From a virus, in the IMG/VR virus record IMGVR_UViG_3300005563_000044, positions 1-48,401 of that record: a stretch of 48,401 nt of DNA; one strand, 5' to 3'. Shown one piece after another: positions 33,155 through 41,830 of the stretch (positions within the stretch are counted from its first letter, which is position 1; each line of letters opens with the position of its first letter). The notes under the pieces were generated by a model. That model worked only from the letters and a program-made list of their open reading frames with translations, did not search any database and was not told the DNA's origin. The translations under genes were made by a program, and so were the position numbers.

Positions 33155-36100
33155 ATGGCATTGCTGCAATTTGCGCCGTTCTACCGGATGTACGGTATCC
33201 GGCGCCCCGATCAACTGGTCCGACCCCCGCTGCCGGTGCTGGCCAAGCTCGCGCTCACCCGAGACGCGATCTACCACTACCTGGGCGTGGGTCCCCTCGA
33301 TGACGGTCCGACCGATCACGAGAACGTTCTGAAGTCGGTGCCCAAGAACATGTTCATCGCAACGGTTCCGGCACTGACGCGCACGCAGGGCAATCCCCGC
33401 GCGATCCCGCTGATCGTCGATCGCCTGGCCCGCGCGCACCGCGTCAAGAACCCCAAGTTCCTGCCGATGAAGGATCTGGAGATCTCCCAACGAGATCCTC
33501 GCGTTCCTGTCGTCTACAACTACGCCTATCTCCAACGCCTGTACAAGTACCAGCGCAACTACTACGCTTCGTACAACAAGTGGGAGAACATCTTTGCCAC
33601 GCTGTGGACCACCGTGGCCCAAGTGGCCACCAAGTCCGATCGTCACCAGTTCGTCGAGTTCGACCTGCCCCGCATCCTGCCGAGTCTGTCGGTGCTGCGC
33701 AGCGCCGAGACCAACATCACCCAAAAGACCGCCAGCGTCTTTGCCACCCTCGAATCGGTGGCGATCCTGGAGCTGTGGAAGTGGCTGGGTGAGAACCGGG
33801 ACGCGTCGTCGATGAATGCGATCCGAAAGGAAGACTACAAGAAGGTGAACATCATCTTCCGAGAGTCCGACCGCTGGTTCGTGATCAACCTGGGTACGCT
33901 CAACGAGTGGCGTGGCCTGTCGAAGAAAGAGCAAAAAGAGATCAAGCCTGAAGAGCTGGCCAAGATGAAGACGGCTGTCCTGACGCCTGAAACGATGCAA
34001 AAGCGTTTCTTGCGGGTGACGATGTCGCTGTTCGAGGCCCGCAACAACCAGCTCGACGAGAATATCGGCACCGACGAGCCCGATCCGACGCCCGGTGCGG
34101 TCCAGAACGCACCGTCCAATTCGCCCGAGGTCAAGACCACGGTGGCTGACAAAGCGCCGCAAGGCAAGGTCAAGGAGATCAACCCGGTTCCCGGCACGAC
34201 CGCCGGTGGCCAGGAAGACACCAAAGCCGATGTCACCCCCGAGCAGCCGTTTGCCACGCCCGGGGAAGAACGCGACGACGAAGCCGACGTGGACGAGGTC
34301 GCTCGCGACGAAGCTGCTGAACAGCAGCGCGAACGCGACGCCCAGATCACCGACGCTCCGACCGAGCGCGAGATGCAAGACATCGACAACATCGAGCGTC
34401 TGGAAGAGCATCTGGATGCGGACATCGACCGAGACCTCGAAGAACTCGAGCGCATCATCGACAACGCCCATCCGGACGAGAACGCGGCTGTCGACGGCAC
34501 GATCGAAGTGGTCGTGCCCGAAGCCAAGGACCTCGAATCGGCCATCATCGAGCACGCCAACGCGCTGGCCGACAACGGCGGTCTGTCGGCAGCCGAGTAC
34601 CGTCGCTACATTGAGGCGGCTGGGAACTACAAGAAGATCCAGGCGCCCAACGGCAAGTCGATGCACGAGTACGTGTCGATCCATCCCCAGGATGTCGAGA
34701 TCAAGCACGTGCCCCAGGTGCCTGACCACAAGACGGTGGCCGACAAGTCCATGCTCAAGTCCACCCACTTGACCTTTGACCGGCACTACGTCAAAGACGT
34801 CATGGGGCGCGACGTGGCCGCCGCGGTGATGAGTCTGCAAAACGCAGGCATCCTCGTGACCGACTACTCGGCCCACGACGTCGAAGACATCACCGGGGCT
34901 TACACCGAGTACTACGTCAAGGTCAAGCCGCTCCAAGGCACTCCTTCGACGCTGCGCTGGCGCATGCCCAAGGTCGACGAAGAAGGCTCGTTCAGGATCA
35001 ACGGCGTCAACTACCGCACGCGCAAGCAACGCGGCGACCTGCCGCTGCGCAAGCTCGGTCCGGATCGCGTGGCGCTCACGAGCTACTACGGCAAGCTCTT
35101 TGCCGAACGTTCGAGCAAGAAAGTCAACGACTACGGCCGCTGGCTGCGGGACAAGATCATGGCCATGGGGTTGGACCAGTCCAACAACGTGATCACCGAT
35201 CTGATCCCGGGCAACTGTTTCGTCAATGAGATCAAGGCGCCGCGTCTGTTCACGATGCTGGCCATGGGTTTCCGCGCGTTCACGGTCAACCACGCCGGCA
35301 TGCAACTGAACTTCAATCTGGACCACCGCAAGTTGCGTCCGAAGATCATGCCTGGCCTGCCGTATCCGTGCGGTTCGACCAGCGATGGTCGGGGACTGGT
35401 CATCAGCAAGGAAGACGTCATCTACGTGAACAACGGTGGTGGCAAGCTCGAACCGCTGCCGGCCCTTGAGACCATCATGGGTGTCGAGAGCACCAAGGCG
35501 CCGGTCGAATACGTGGAACTGCGCGTGTTTGGCAAGATGATCCCCATGGGCGTCATCCTGGGCTACCTGCTCGGACTGGAGAACCTGGTCAAGATGCTGG
35601 GCGTGCGGCCGCGCATCGTTCCGGCCGGTCAGCGTCCCACGCTCAACGCCGACGAATGGTCCATCGTCTTCGAAGACGAAGCCTGGGTCTTTAACCGCGA
35701 CGACGTGGTTGCCACGTTGGTGCTGGCAGGCTGGCGTGACTTTGACAGCACGACCCGCACGTACAGCTTTCACGAGTTCAATCGCAAGGACGTGTACTTC
35801 AACCTCCTTGAAGACCACGGCCTGAGCGTGCGGTACCTGCGCGAGATGGACTTGATGAACAACATGTTCATCGACCACATCTGCAAGGAACTGCTCATCG
35901 AGATGAACGAGCCCGTGATCTTCACGCAGCTCCTGATTCGTGCGTGTCAGCTCCTGGCCACCGATGATCACCCCCACGAACTCGATTCGCGCTTCATGCG
36001 CGTCAAGGGTTACGAGCGCTTTGCTGGCTTGCTCTATAGCGAACTGGTCAAGTCGGTGCGAGTGCACAACGCCAAGGCGTCCAAGTCCACTTCGCCGTTG

Positions 36101-37579
36101 GAGATGAACCCGCACGCGGTGTGGATTGCCATCTCCGAAGATCCGGCCAAGGACCAATCGCTCGAGATCAACCCGATCAAGGAGTTGAAGGAAAAAGAAG
36201 CGGTGACCTACTCGGGCACCGGCGGCCGTTCGGGTCGCTCCATGGTCAAGCGGACTCGCGCATTCCACCCGAGCGATCTGGGTGTGATCTCCGAGGCCAC
36301 GACCGATTCGTCCGACGTGGGCATCAACACGTTCATGACCGCCGACCCGCAGTTCAAGAGCCTGCGGGGCACCGCCCATCCCTACCAGCACGGGGCGATG
36401 GGGCAGACGGCAGCCTTGTCCACGTCCTCTCTGGTTTCGGCCGGAGCGGACCGCGACGACATGAAGCGTGCCAACTTCATCTCGATTCAAGCCGCGCACG
36501 GCGTGGCCACTGAAGGCAACCACCAGGCTCAAGTCCGCACGGGCTACGAGTCGGTCATCCCGCACCGGGTCTCGGACATGTACGCCTACATGGCCAAGGG
36601 TCCGGGCAAGGTCGTCTCGATCGATCAGTTTGCTGTTCGCATCGAGTACGCCAACGGGGACGTGGTGGGCATTCAGTTGGGCAAACGCTACGGCAACGCC
36701 GCGGGCTTGACGATCCCTCACGAGATCGTCTGCTGCGTCAAGGTCGGTCAAGAGTTCAAGCTGGGTGACCCCATCGCGTACAACCGCGGGTTCTTCGAGC
36801 AAGACTTCTTTGACAAGACCAAGATCGTCTGGAAGTCCAGCCGCTCGGTCAAGACGGTGCTGCTCGAATCGGCCGACACGCTCGAAGACTCCAGCGCCAT
36901 CTCTCAACGTCTGTCGGATCAGTTGGCTACCAATGTCACGAAGGTGCGTACCATCGTGATTCGGTTTGACCAGCAGGTCCACCGCATGGTCAAGGCCGGT
37001 GAAGAAGTCGAGTTCGATTCACCTTTGTGTCTGATCGAAGATCCGGTGAGCGCCAGCAATGGCCTGCTCAACGAAGCCACGATCGACACGCTGCGTCTGC
37101 TGCAAGCGCAAACGCCGCAAGCCAAGATGAAAGGCAAGGTCGACCGCATCGAAGTCTTCTATCACGGTGAAAAGGAAGACATGTCTGCAACGCTGCAGGC
37201 ACTGGCCAACAAGAGTGATGCTGTCCTGGTGGCTCGCCAGCGCAGTCTGAACAAGAAGGCCTTTACCGGAAGCGTCAACGACAACTTCCGGATCGAAAAC
37301 GATCCGCTCATGCTCGATACGGCAGCCATCAAGGTCTACATCACGGCCTCGGTTGCAGCAGGGGTGGGCGACAAGGGTGTCTTCAGTCACCAATTGAAGT
37401 CCGTCTTCGGACGGGTCTTTTCTGGTGAAGTCGAAACCCAATCGGGTGTGCGCATCGATGCGATCTTCGGGGCCAAGTCCGTAGACGATCGCGTGGTGCT
37501 CAGCCCGTACCTCGTGGGAACCACCGCGAGCTTGCTCAACACCATCGCCAAGCGCGTGGTGACAGCGTACGAAGGCTGA
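33155..37579 (+). CDS. RNA polymerase beta-like subunit with acidic insertion
   Basis: This 1,474-residue protein aligns with bacterial beta in order. EEGSFRINGVNY (about 608) corresponds to the FIING element of the lobe. MVKRTRAFHPSDLG (about 1029) matches the RxxHPTHYG fork region. GADRDDMKRANFISIQ (about 1099) matches the DDANRALMGANMQRQ segment. GDKGVFSHQ (about 1405) matches GNKGVISKI. It ends just after the LNPLGVPSRM-like segment, so the C-terminal clamp module of beta is missing and may be supplied by the 16399-17073 product. Residues about 302-475 form an acidic, low-complexity insertion not expected in beta. It follows beta' by 12 bp. The most likely identity is the beta subunit of a virion polymerase, as in phiKZ gp178. 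Confidence 0.9.
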   Translation: MALLQFAPFYRMYGIRRPDQLVRPPLPVLAKLALTRDAIYHYLGVGPLDDGPTDHENVLKSVPKNMFIATVPALTRTQGNPRAIPLIVDRLARAHRVKNPKFLPMKDLEISQRDPRVPVVYNYAYLQRLYKYQRNYYASYNKWENIFATLWTTVAQVATKSDRHQFVEFDLPRILPSLSVLRSAETNITQKTASVFATLESVAILELWKWLGENRDASSMNAIRKEDYKKVNIIFRESDRWFVINLGTLNEWRGLSKKEQKEIKPEELAKMKTAVLTPETMQKRFLRVTMSLFEARNNQLDENIGTDEPDPTPGAVQNAPSNSPEVKTTVADKAPQGKVKEINPVPGTTAGGQEDTKADVTPEQPFATPGEERDDEADVDEVARDEAAEQQRERDAQITDAPTEREMQDIDNIERLEEHLDADIDRDLEELERIIDNAHPDENAAVDGTIEVVVPEAKDLESAIIEHANALADNGGLSAAEYRRYIEAAGNYKKIQAPNGKSMHEYVSIHPQDVEIKHVPQVPDHKTVADKSMLKSTHLTFDRHYVKDVMGRDVAAAVMSLQNAGILVTDYSAHDVEDITGAYTEYYVKVKPLQGTPSTLRWRMPKVDEEGSFRINGVNYRTRKQRGDLPLRKLGPDRVALTSYYGKLFAERSSKKVNDYGRWLRDKIMAMGLDQSNNVITDLIPGNCFVNEIKAPRLFTMLAMGFRAFTVNHAGMQLNFNLDHRKLRPKIMPGLPYPCGSTSDGRGLVISKEDVIYVNNGGGKLEPLPALETIMGVESTKAPVEYVELRVFGKMIPMGVILGYLLGLENLVKMLGVRPRIVPAGQRPTLNADEWSIVFEDEAWVFNRDDVVATLVLAGWRDFDSTTRTYSFHEFNRKDVYFNLLEDHGLSVRYLREMDLMNNMFIDHICKELLIEMNEPVIFTQLLIRACQLLATDDHPHELDSRFMRVKGYERFAGLLYSELVKSVRVHNAKASKSTSPLEMNPHAVWIAISEDPAKDQSLEINPIKELKEKEAVTYSGTGGRSGRSMVKRTRAFHPSDLGVISEATTDSSDVGINTFMTADPQFKSLRGTAHPYQHGAMGQTAALSTSSLVSAGADRDDMKRANFISIQAAHGVATEGNHQAQVRTGYESVIPHRVSDMYAYMAKGPGKVVSIDQFAVRIEYANGDVVGIQLGKRYGNAAGLTIPHEIVCCVKVGQEFKLGDPIAYNRGFFEQDFFDKTKIVWKSSRSVKTVLLESADTLEDSSAISQRLSDQLATNVTKVRTIVIRFDQQVHRMVKAGEEVEFDSPLCLIEDPVSASNGLLNEATIDTLRLLQAQTPQAKMKGKVDRIEVFYHGEKEDMSATLQALANKSDAVLVARQRSLNKKAFTGSVNDNFRIENDPLMLDTAAIKVYITASVAAGVGDKGVFSHQLKSVFGRVFSGEVETQSGVRIDAIFGAKSVDDRVVLSPYLVGTTASLLNTIAKRVVTAYEG

Positions 37580-37589
37580 TAGCCGACAC

Positions 37590-37725
37590 GGCGTAGACTG
37601 TAGTTGTGCCTTGCTGGAAGAGGTAATTAGCGAGTTTCAGGCTGAGATTGTGTGTAGAAACGCACGCTCAGGCCCGAAGGCTCGTGCGTTGCCAATTCAA
37701 AGCGGGTGTGACTACAGTCTACGCC
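37590..37725 (+). ncRNA. Structured intergenic RNA element, 136 nt, unknown class
   Basis: Perfect 15-bp inverted arms, GGCGTAGACTGTAGT (37590-37604) and ACTACAGTCTACGCC (37711-37725), enclose 106 nt. Inside, ACGCAC (37660-37665) can pair upstream with GTGTGT (37650-37655, AGAA loop, extended by GGCTGAG with CTCAGGCC). It can instead pair downstream: AACGCACG with CGTGCGTT (37683-37690), enclosing GGCC-CGAA-GGCT. The two folds exclude each other. T-rich sequence TTCTCTTTT follows the outer stem. It starts 10 nt after the beta stop and ends 30 nt before the next gene. It could be an attenuator or switch, a processed small RNA, or a complex terminator. It is not a tRNA, and no known riboswitch was recognised. 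Confidence 0.55.
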
Positions 37726-37755
37726 TTCTCTTTTAACCGCTTGTTCGAGGACATC

Positions 37756-37950
37756 ATGAAATACAAGCAGTCCGTCGGTTCGATCGTTGCTCTGGGCAAC
37801 GCAGCCGAACTGGTCAAGGCCGTGGCTCAACAAGCCGTCGGCGCCACGTCGGCCGAGTTGCTCGACGGCTCCCCCATCTCCGACGAGATGGTCATGAACC
37901 TGGCTCAATCCAGCATCGCTCAGGTGCTGGCGGGCGCGAAGAAGGAATAA
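37756..37950 (+). CDS. Small hypothetical protein, 64 residues
   Basis: GAGG stands six bases before the ATG. The product is helical, with an Ala/Val-rich middle (NAAELVKAVAQQAVGA) and a Lys-rich end, and no signal peptide. It follows the structured element at 37590-37725, which lies in its leader, and precedes the 487-residue gene by 4 bp. It may therefore be co-expressed with virion proteins. Function unknown. Confidence 0.65.
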   Translation: MKYKQSVGSIVALGNAAELVKAVAQQAVGATSAELLDGSPISDEMVMNLAQSSIAQVLAGAKKE

Positions 37951-37954
37951 CGCC

Positions 37955-39418
37955 ATGCTGACCGTTCCCGCACTGGCCAGTGCTCTGCCCACTGTCGCCA
38001 ATCTCGAAGCCCGTGGCATGGTGGCGCGCCCCATCGCCGGCACCCCGCTGGCAGCGCTCGTGGCCGCGTCCTACAAGGACCCCGAATGCGCCTGGTCGAC
38101 CAACGCCGAAGAAGCCGGCGGCGATCCCTACAAGCGCTACACCGTGCAGCTCGAACAGCTGGCCAGCGGCACCAACTCGCCCTCGTCGGTGACCGGCTAC
38201 AGCGAGCAGGACATCACGATGCAGGAGCTGGCCGGCCCCGTGGCCACGGCCGTGCTCGCGCACTTCAACCACGCACGCACCGTGGCTGCGCCGCTGGTCG
38301 ATCACTTCGTGACCGCCCTGACGCCCACCATCGAGCGCATCCTCAAGGACGACGTCTCGGGCATGGAGATCGTCGTCAACAAGCTGCCTGCGCCGATGCT
38401 GGAGAACTCGGTGATGTCGGCCTTTTCCAGGGCCAAGGACATGGCCGGCCAGACCGTGGTCTTCAACGTGTCGATGCCCCAGACCGACGAAGCCACCATC
38501 ATCTCCATGATGAAGACCGGTTCGCCCAGCGCGGACCAGGCCATCGACGACTGGGTCGAGTCGCTCGAAGACGGCTTCCTGTCGCGCGTCTACACCCAAG
38601 TGTTCACCAAGAACCCCGAGTTCGTCCAAGGCACCCCGCCTTCGACCGAGACGGTGTTCACGCGGGACGTGGACGGCGTCAACGCTGCGCTGGCCGTGTT
38701 CCTGATCGCCCGCAACCACTGGGACAAGCCCGGTGAAGGCGTCGAGATGAACCTGGACGCCTACCAGGACGCCATGACCATGCTGCGTGACCAGGCCGCG
38801 CTGCGCCTGAGCCACGAAGTCGGCCAGGCCGATCGCAACGAGAAGTACGGCACGCTCGTGCGCTCGCATTCGCGCAGCAAGATCCACGTCAACGACGTCG
38901 TCTACCGCAAGTTCCTCAACGACGGCGGTACCAACGAGATCCTGTTCGGCAACTCACTGCTGTCCAAGCCGGCGCTGGGCGCCAAGGACATCCTCGAGCA
39001 ACGCGCCGCGGCGGAAAAGGCCTGGGAGAACTTCCTGGCGTTCAACCGCACCACGCTGATGAACCGGCGGTTCCTGGCGGCCAAGGCGGCCTTCAAGATC
39101 GAGTTCGACATGTGGATGAGCAAGGCTTCGCAAGAAGAACTGCCCGTCAACATCCGCGACGCGGTCATGCAGTGCTTCAACGAAGAACTCGACTGCACCG
39201 TGCAAGACGAGACGATGGACCTGTACGCCTGGGTCCAGCGCCTGATCTGCCGCAGCGTGTTCTACCGCACCGACGACGAGATGATCCTGTCGTCGATCAA
39301 CCGCGTCATGAAGGCCAATCCCGAGTTCGACGCCTCCAAGGCGGCGGCCGTGGCGGTCATCGAGTACGCGGCGACCTGGGTGGGTCGCCAGCTGGAACTC
39401 GTTCCTGCTCGCGGCTGA
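37955..39418 (+). CDS. Probable abundant virion protein, 487 residues, unknown fold
   Basis: Codon use is extremely biased to GCC, CTG, GTC and AAG, as in the sheath and tube genes, which points to high expression. The protein is largely helical (HFNHARTVAAPLVDHFV, NRRFLAAKAAFKIEF) with no enzyme motif. It lies between the polymerase and the prohead protease. phiKZ carries head proteins gp176/gp177 in the same place, and several inner-body proteins are processed by the protease. A head or inner-body role is therefore the best guess, from position and bias, not from sequence identity. Confidence 0.72.
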   Translation: MLTVPALASALPTVANLEARGMVARPIAGTPLAALVAASYKDPECAWSTNAEEAGGDPYKRYTVQLEQLASGTNSPSSVTGYSEQDITMQELAGPVATAVLAHFNHARTVAAPLVDHFVTALTPTIERILKDDVSGMEIVVNKLPAPMLENSVMSAFSRAKDMAGQTVVFNVSMPQTDEATIISMMKTGSPSADQAIDDWVESLEDGFLSRVYTQVFTKNPEFVQGTPPSTETVFTRDVDGVNAALAVFLIARNHWDKPGEGVEMNLDAYQDAMTMLRDQAALRLSHEVGQADRNEKYGTLVRSHSRSKIHVNDVVYRKFLNDGGTNEILFGNSLLSKPALGAKDILEQRAAAEKAWENFLAFNRTTLMNRRFLAAKAAFKIEFDMWMSKASQEELPVNIRDAVMQCFNEELDCTVQDETMDLYAWVQRLICRSVFYRTDDEMILSSINRVMKANPEFDASKAAAVAVIEYAATWVGRQLELVPARG

Positions 39419-39423
39419 AGTCC

Positions 39424-40149
39424 ATGGACGTTCGGGGCCTCATCAAGGACGTTGCCCGGATCCAAGCCAGTTTGCAGAAGATGGAAGACAACAGCCTGGT
39501 CACCAAGACAGGCTGCAAGATCTACATCCCTGCCCGCTTTTCGGAGCGGTCGCTGGCTTCGATCAGCGTGGAGACCCACATCGTGGGCATCTACGCGATG
39601 GTGGTCGATGACAAGTACTACGCGGTCAGCTTGATCAACGCGTTGGTGCGCATCGATCCCGTGGCAACCAACAAGGTCTCTGTCGATGGTGACGAGTACT
39701 ACGAGTTTGTGTTCAACCCAGGCAGCGTGGTCATCCCCTCGCTGGCCTTGGTCAAGCAAAACACGCTCGTCTACCGGATCTACGACGAGATCATCAACAA
39801 GGGACGAGTGCCCTGGTACCTGAAGTACCCCGAGCTGGCTAAGCTGTTTGAAACGGCCAAGAAGCACGCGGGTGCCAACATCGGTGGAAACCACGAAGTC
39901 ATCGAACTGCTGATCTCGATGATCGCGCGTGACCCCGAAGACCGTACCAAGTACTACCGTTCCACGGTCCAAAGCCTGGACGATCTCGTGAATCGTCCAC
40001 CCGTGTTCATCCCGCTCAAGAGCGTGACGTACTCGGCGACCAACACCACCAACAAGCTCGCAGGCTCGTACATGCAAGACGGCATCGTCTCCGCACTGGT
40101 GAGTCCTGCCGAACGTACGGAGCGCATCGAAGCGCTCTTGCGTTTGTGA
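39424..40149 (+). CDS. Probable virion-associated protein, 241 residues
   Basis: A mixed alpha/beta protein with short beta-rich segments (CKIYIPARFSERSLASISV, YYEFVFNPGSVVIPSL). It starts 6 bp after the preceding stop. It sits between the 487-residue gene and the prohead protease, where phiKZ has head protein genes. No motif permits a specific function. The C-terminal third contains NRPPVFIPLKSVTYSAT, a beta-rich patch. Confidence 0.7.
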   Translation: MDVRGLIKDVARIQASLQKMEDNSLVTKTGCKIYIPARFSERSLASISVETHIVGIYAMVVDDKYYAVSLINALVRIDPVATNKVSVDGDEYYEFVFNPGSVVIPSLALVKQNTLVYRIYDEIINKGRVPWYLKYPELAKLFETAKKHAGANIGGNHEVIELLISMIARDPEDRTKYYRSTVQSLDDLVNRPPVFIPLKSVTYSATNTTNKLAGSYMQDGIVSALVSPAERTERIEALLRL

Positions 40150-40171
40150 TCCCATCAACCTGAGGACTCTC

Positions 40172-40975
40172 ATGAACTCGATCATGTTTTCCTGTGTGTC
40201 CCTGGCCGGGACCAACAAAGTCGGTAACTTGGTAAAGACCCCTGACGGCTATTACACGATGGTCGTGGGGGCGTTGAACATGTTCAACAGCGGCGGCGCC
40301 TTCTACCCGTACGACGCGGTCAAGGAGCTGTTCGCTCAGTCCAGCCAGTTCATGCGCCGCATCCAGCGCGGCGCGCTGCGTGGCGAGTACGGCCATCCCG
40401 TGCAGTACGACGACAAGGCTGGCCGTCGCATTCCCGACGACGAGTTCGCGGCGCGGTGCCTGCGCATCGACGAAAAGAACGTGTGCGTGCACCACCGCAA
40501 GATCTGGCTGGACTTTGACAACGTCAAGGACAAGTCCGGTCGCCCGGTGATTGCGATCATGTCCGAACTGACCCCTGACGGTCCGTACGCGGGTGTGCTC
40601 GAACGCACGCTGCAGAACCCGAGCGCCAACGTGTGCTTTTCGGTTCGCTCGTTCACCAAGGACTCCATTCGCAACGGGCGTCTGGAAAAGGTGCTCAAGA
40701 CGATCGTGACGTGGGACTACGTCAACGAGCCGGGCATCGCCGTGGCCGAGAAGTACAACTCGCCGGCGCTCGAGAGCATGTCCGATGCCAGCATCAGCCG
40801 CGGTTCGCTCGAGCGAGCCCTGATGAACACGGCCTCGGCCGGCATGGGTCTGGAATCGAGCTCGACGCTGCTGACGGCGGCCGAGCTGTTTTCGAGCATG
40901 GGCTGGACCGACAGCAAGGGCAACCTGCCGTTCCTGAAGGAGCCGGGCTGGAAGTCCTGGGGCAAGTCGCTCTGA
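40172..40975 (+). CDS. Prohead (head maturation) protease
   Basis: This 267-residue protein has the head-protease pattern of T4 gp21 and phiKZ gp175. The His motif is LRGEYGHP (residues about 69-76, compare the xGELDHP form), with a nearby CVHHRKIWLD strand. The Ser motif is NVCFSVRSF (about 152-160, compare the SSRG-type nucleophile loop). The Gly/Pro-rich N-terminus GALNMFNSGGAFYP also matches family members. It should cleave scaffold and inner-body proteins during capsid maturation. GAGGA precedes the ATG. The C-terminal 70 residues (SRGSLERALMNTAS) look like a self-cleaved tail. A TTTATGCTGCC-type terminator follows. The assignment is fairly secure by motif; the exact clan is not. Confidence 0.8.
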   Translation: MNSIMFSCVSLAGTNKVGNLVKTPDGYYTMVVGALNMFNSGGAFYPYDAVKELFAQSSQFMRRIQRGALRGEYGHPVQYDDKAGRRIPDDEFAARCLRIDEKNVCVHHRKIWLDFDNVKDKSGRPVIAIMSELTPDGPYAGVLERTLQNPSANVCFSVRSFTKDSIRNGRLEKVLKTIVTWDYVNEPGIAVAEKYNSPALESMSDASISRGSLERALMNTASAGMGLESSSTLLTAAELFSSMGWTDSKGNLPFLKEPGWKSWGKSL

Positions 40976-41015
40976 ACGCGCCTACGGGCCGTTTAAAGCC
41001 TTCCTAGAGGTACTG

Positions 41016-41059
41016 ACGACATAAACGGGGAGACCTTGCGGTCTCCCCTTTATGCTGCC
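41016..41059. terminator. Hairpin terminator with TTTATGCTGCC tail after the protease
   Basis: GGGGAGACC (41027-41035) pairs with GGTCTCCCC (41040-41048) around TTGC. TTTATGCTGCC follows on the plus strand and GTTTATGTCGTC on the minus strand. It ends the polymerase-protease gene group. Confidence 0.82.
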
Positions 41060-41226
41060 TGTAATCAAAACCAGAATAACCACATATCACCACATTGGAA
41101 TCTTGGGGTTTAATGGCGTGTTCGTTGAGTTGAAAAATACAACGTGCCTGCAATGAATTGCTTCAAGACGTGTGCCCGTCGTCTACGGGTAAATCCCTTC
41201 CACCCCCACCAGTCACAGCGAGGACC
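41060..41226. promoter_or_regulatory. Leader region of the 126-residue gene
   Basis: This 167-bp region after the terminator is AT-rich, with CACATATCACCACATT near 41080 (a 12-mer also found near 18876). A small hairpin CCCGT/ACGGG lies near 41175-41189. It probably contains the promoter for the downstream gene group. The exact start is not visible. Confidence 0.4.
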
Positions 41227-41607
41227 ATGCAGCCCATCACCCTGAGTTTCCACGGCAAGTCCGTGAAGTTGATCACGTTGCTCGATCAACTGAAAACCCT
41301 CCCCCTCATCGACGTCCGGTTCGACGAACTGGCCAAGGAAAACCGCTACGCCAATCGCGGCCGACCGATCGAGGACAACGAGGAAGAGATCTCGGTGTTC
41401 AAGGTCGACGGCTACTACGTCGTCCTCACGGGCAAGTCGGCCCTCGAAAAGATCAAGACTGGCCAGTCGTTCCAGGCTCGTCTGCTGAGCAAGCACGCGC
41501 TCAAGCACATGCAAGCCATCACGATCGATGCGCCCGTGGTCGCGGCTGTCAAGCCGATGACCAAGGGCAAGCCCCAACAAGCCGCCCTTCTGGGTGGTAA
41601 CGCCTGA
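41227..41607 (+). CDS. Hypothetical protein, 126 residues, weak ParB/Srx-like look
   Basis: The ATG at 41227 is preceded by GCGAGGAC. The middle (ISVFKVDGYYVVLTGKSALEKI) resembles the strand-loop of ParB/sulfiredoxin-fold proteins, where 'DGxYxVLxGxxxL' is frequent, but the catalytic or CTP motif cannot be confirmed. The C-terminal 30 residues are Lys/Gln-rich (KPMTKGKPQQAALL). Codons are GC-biased, so expression may be high. I do not assign a function. Confidence 0.65.
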   Translation: MQPITLSFHGKSVKLITLLDQLKTLPLIDVRFDELAKENRYANRGRPIEDNEEEISVFKVDGYYVVLTGKSALEKIKTGQSFQARLLSKHALKHMQAITIDAPVVAAVKPMTKGKPQQAALLGGNA

Positions 41608-41830
41608 GCTTTCAGCTCGGGACTGTAGTTCTCATCCATTCCAAAATCGAGGAGTTTGGCGTGGATGGTCAAAGACCGCTGTTTGAGTTAGAAGTGACTA
41701 CTCTGCGCGCTCCCTTCGGTTAGGAAGCATGGTGACGCACGAATCAGCACATGACAACAACTTCCAGAGGTTCTAGCTCTCCACAAACCTCCTCTAGTCC
41801 CCAACACCTGACATCCACGAGGATATTTCA
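41608..41830. promoter_or_regulatory. Leader region with repeats before a highly biased gene
   Basis: This 223-bp stretch has no gene. It holds GACTGTAGTT (41622-41631) and, 62 bases after the end of that 10-mer, GTGACTAC (41694-41701), the same words as the outer arms of the element at 37590-37725. A CATCCA/TGGATG inverted repeat lies between them, and a GAGGTT/AACCTC hairpin lies at 41767-41791. It probably forms a structured leader RNA. Pairing between the outer words is weaker than in the other element. Confidence 0.4.

Noticed and set aside
33146-36982. Very long antisense open frame (1,278 codons) opposite the beta gene
   Set aside because: It mirrors the strongly biased codons of beta, has Arg/His/Val-rich composition and no ribosome-binding site. 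The plus-strand frame aligns with RNA polymerase.
37590-37725. Considered a tRNA, tmRNA or insertion-sequence end
   Set aside because: No cloverleaf or anticodon pattern, no transposase, and no flanking target duplication; the long arms point to a local RNA structure instead.
37955-39418. Considered as the phage-nucleus shell protein (chimallin)
   Set aside because: Length (487) and position (polymerase-protease block) do not match, and no sequence evidence supports it.
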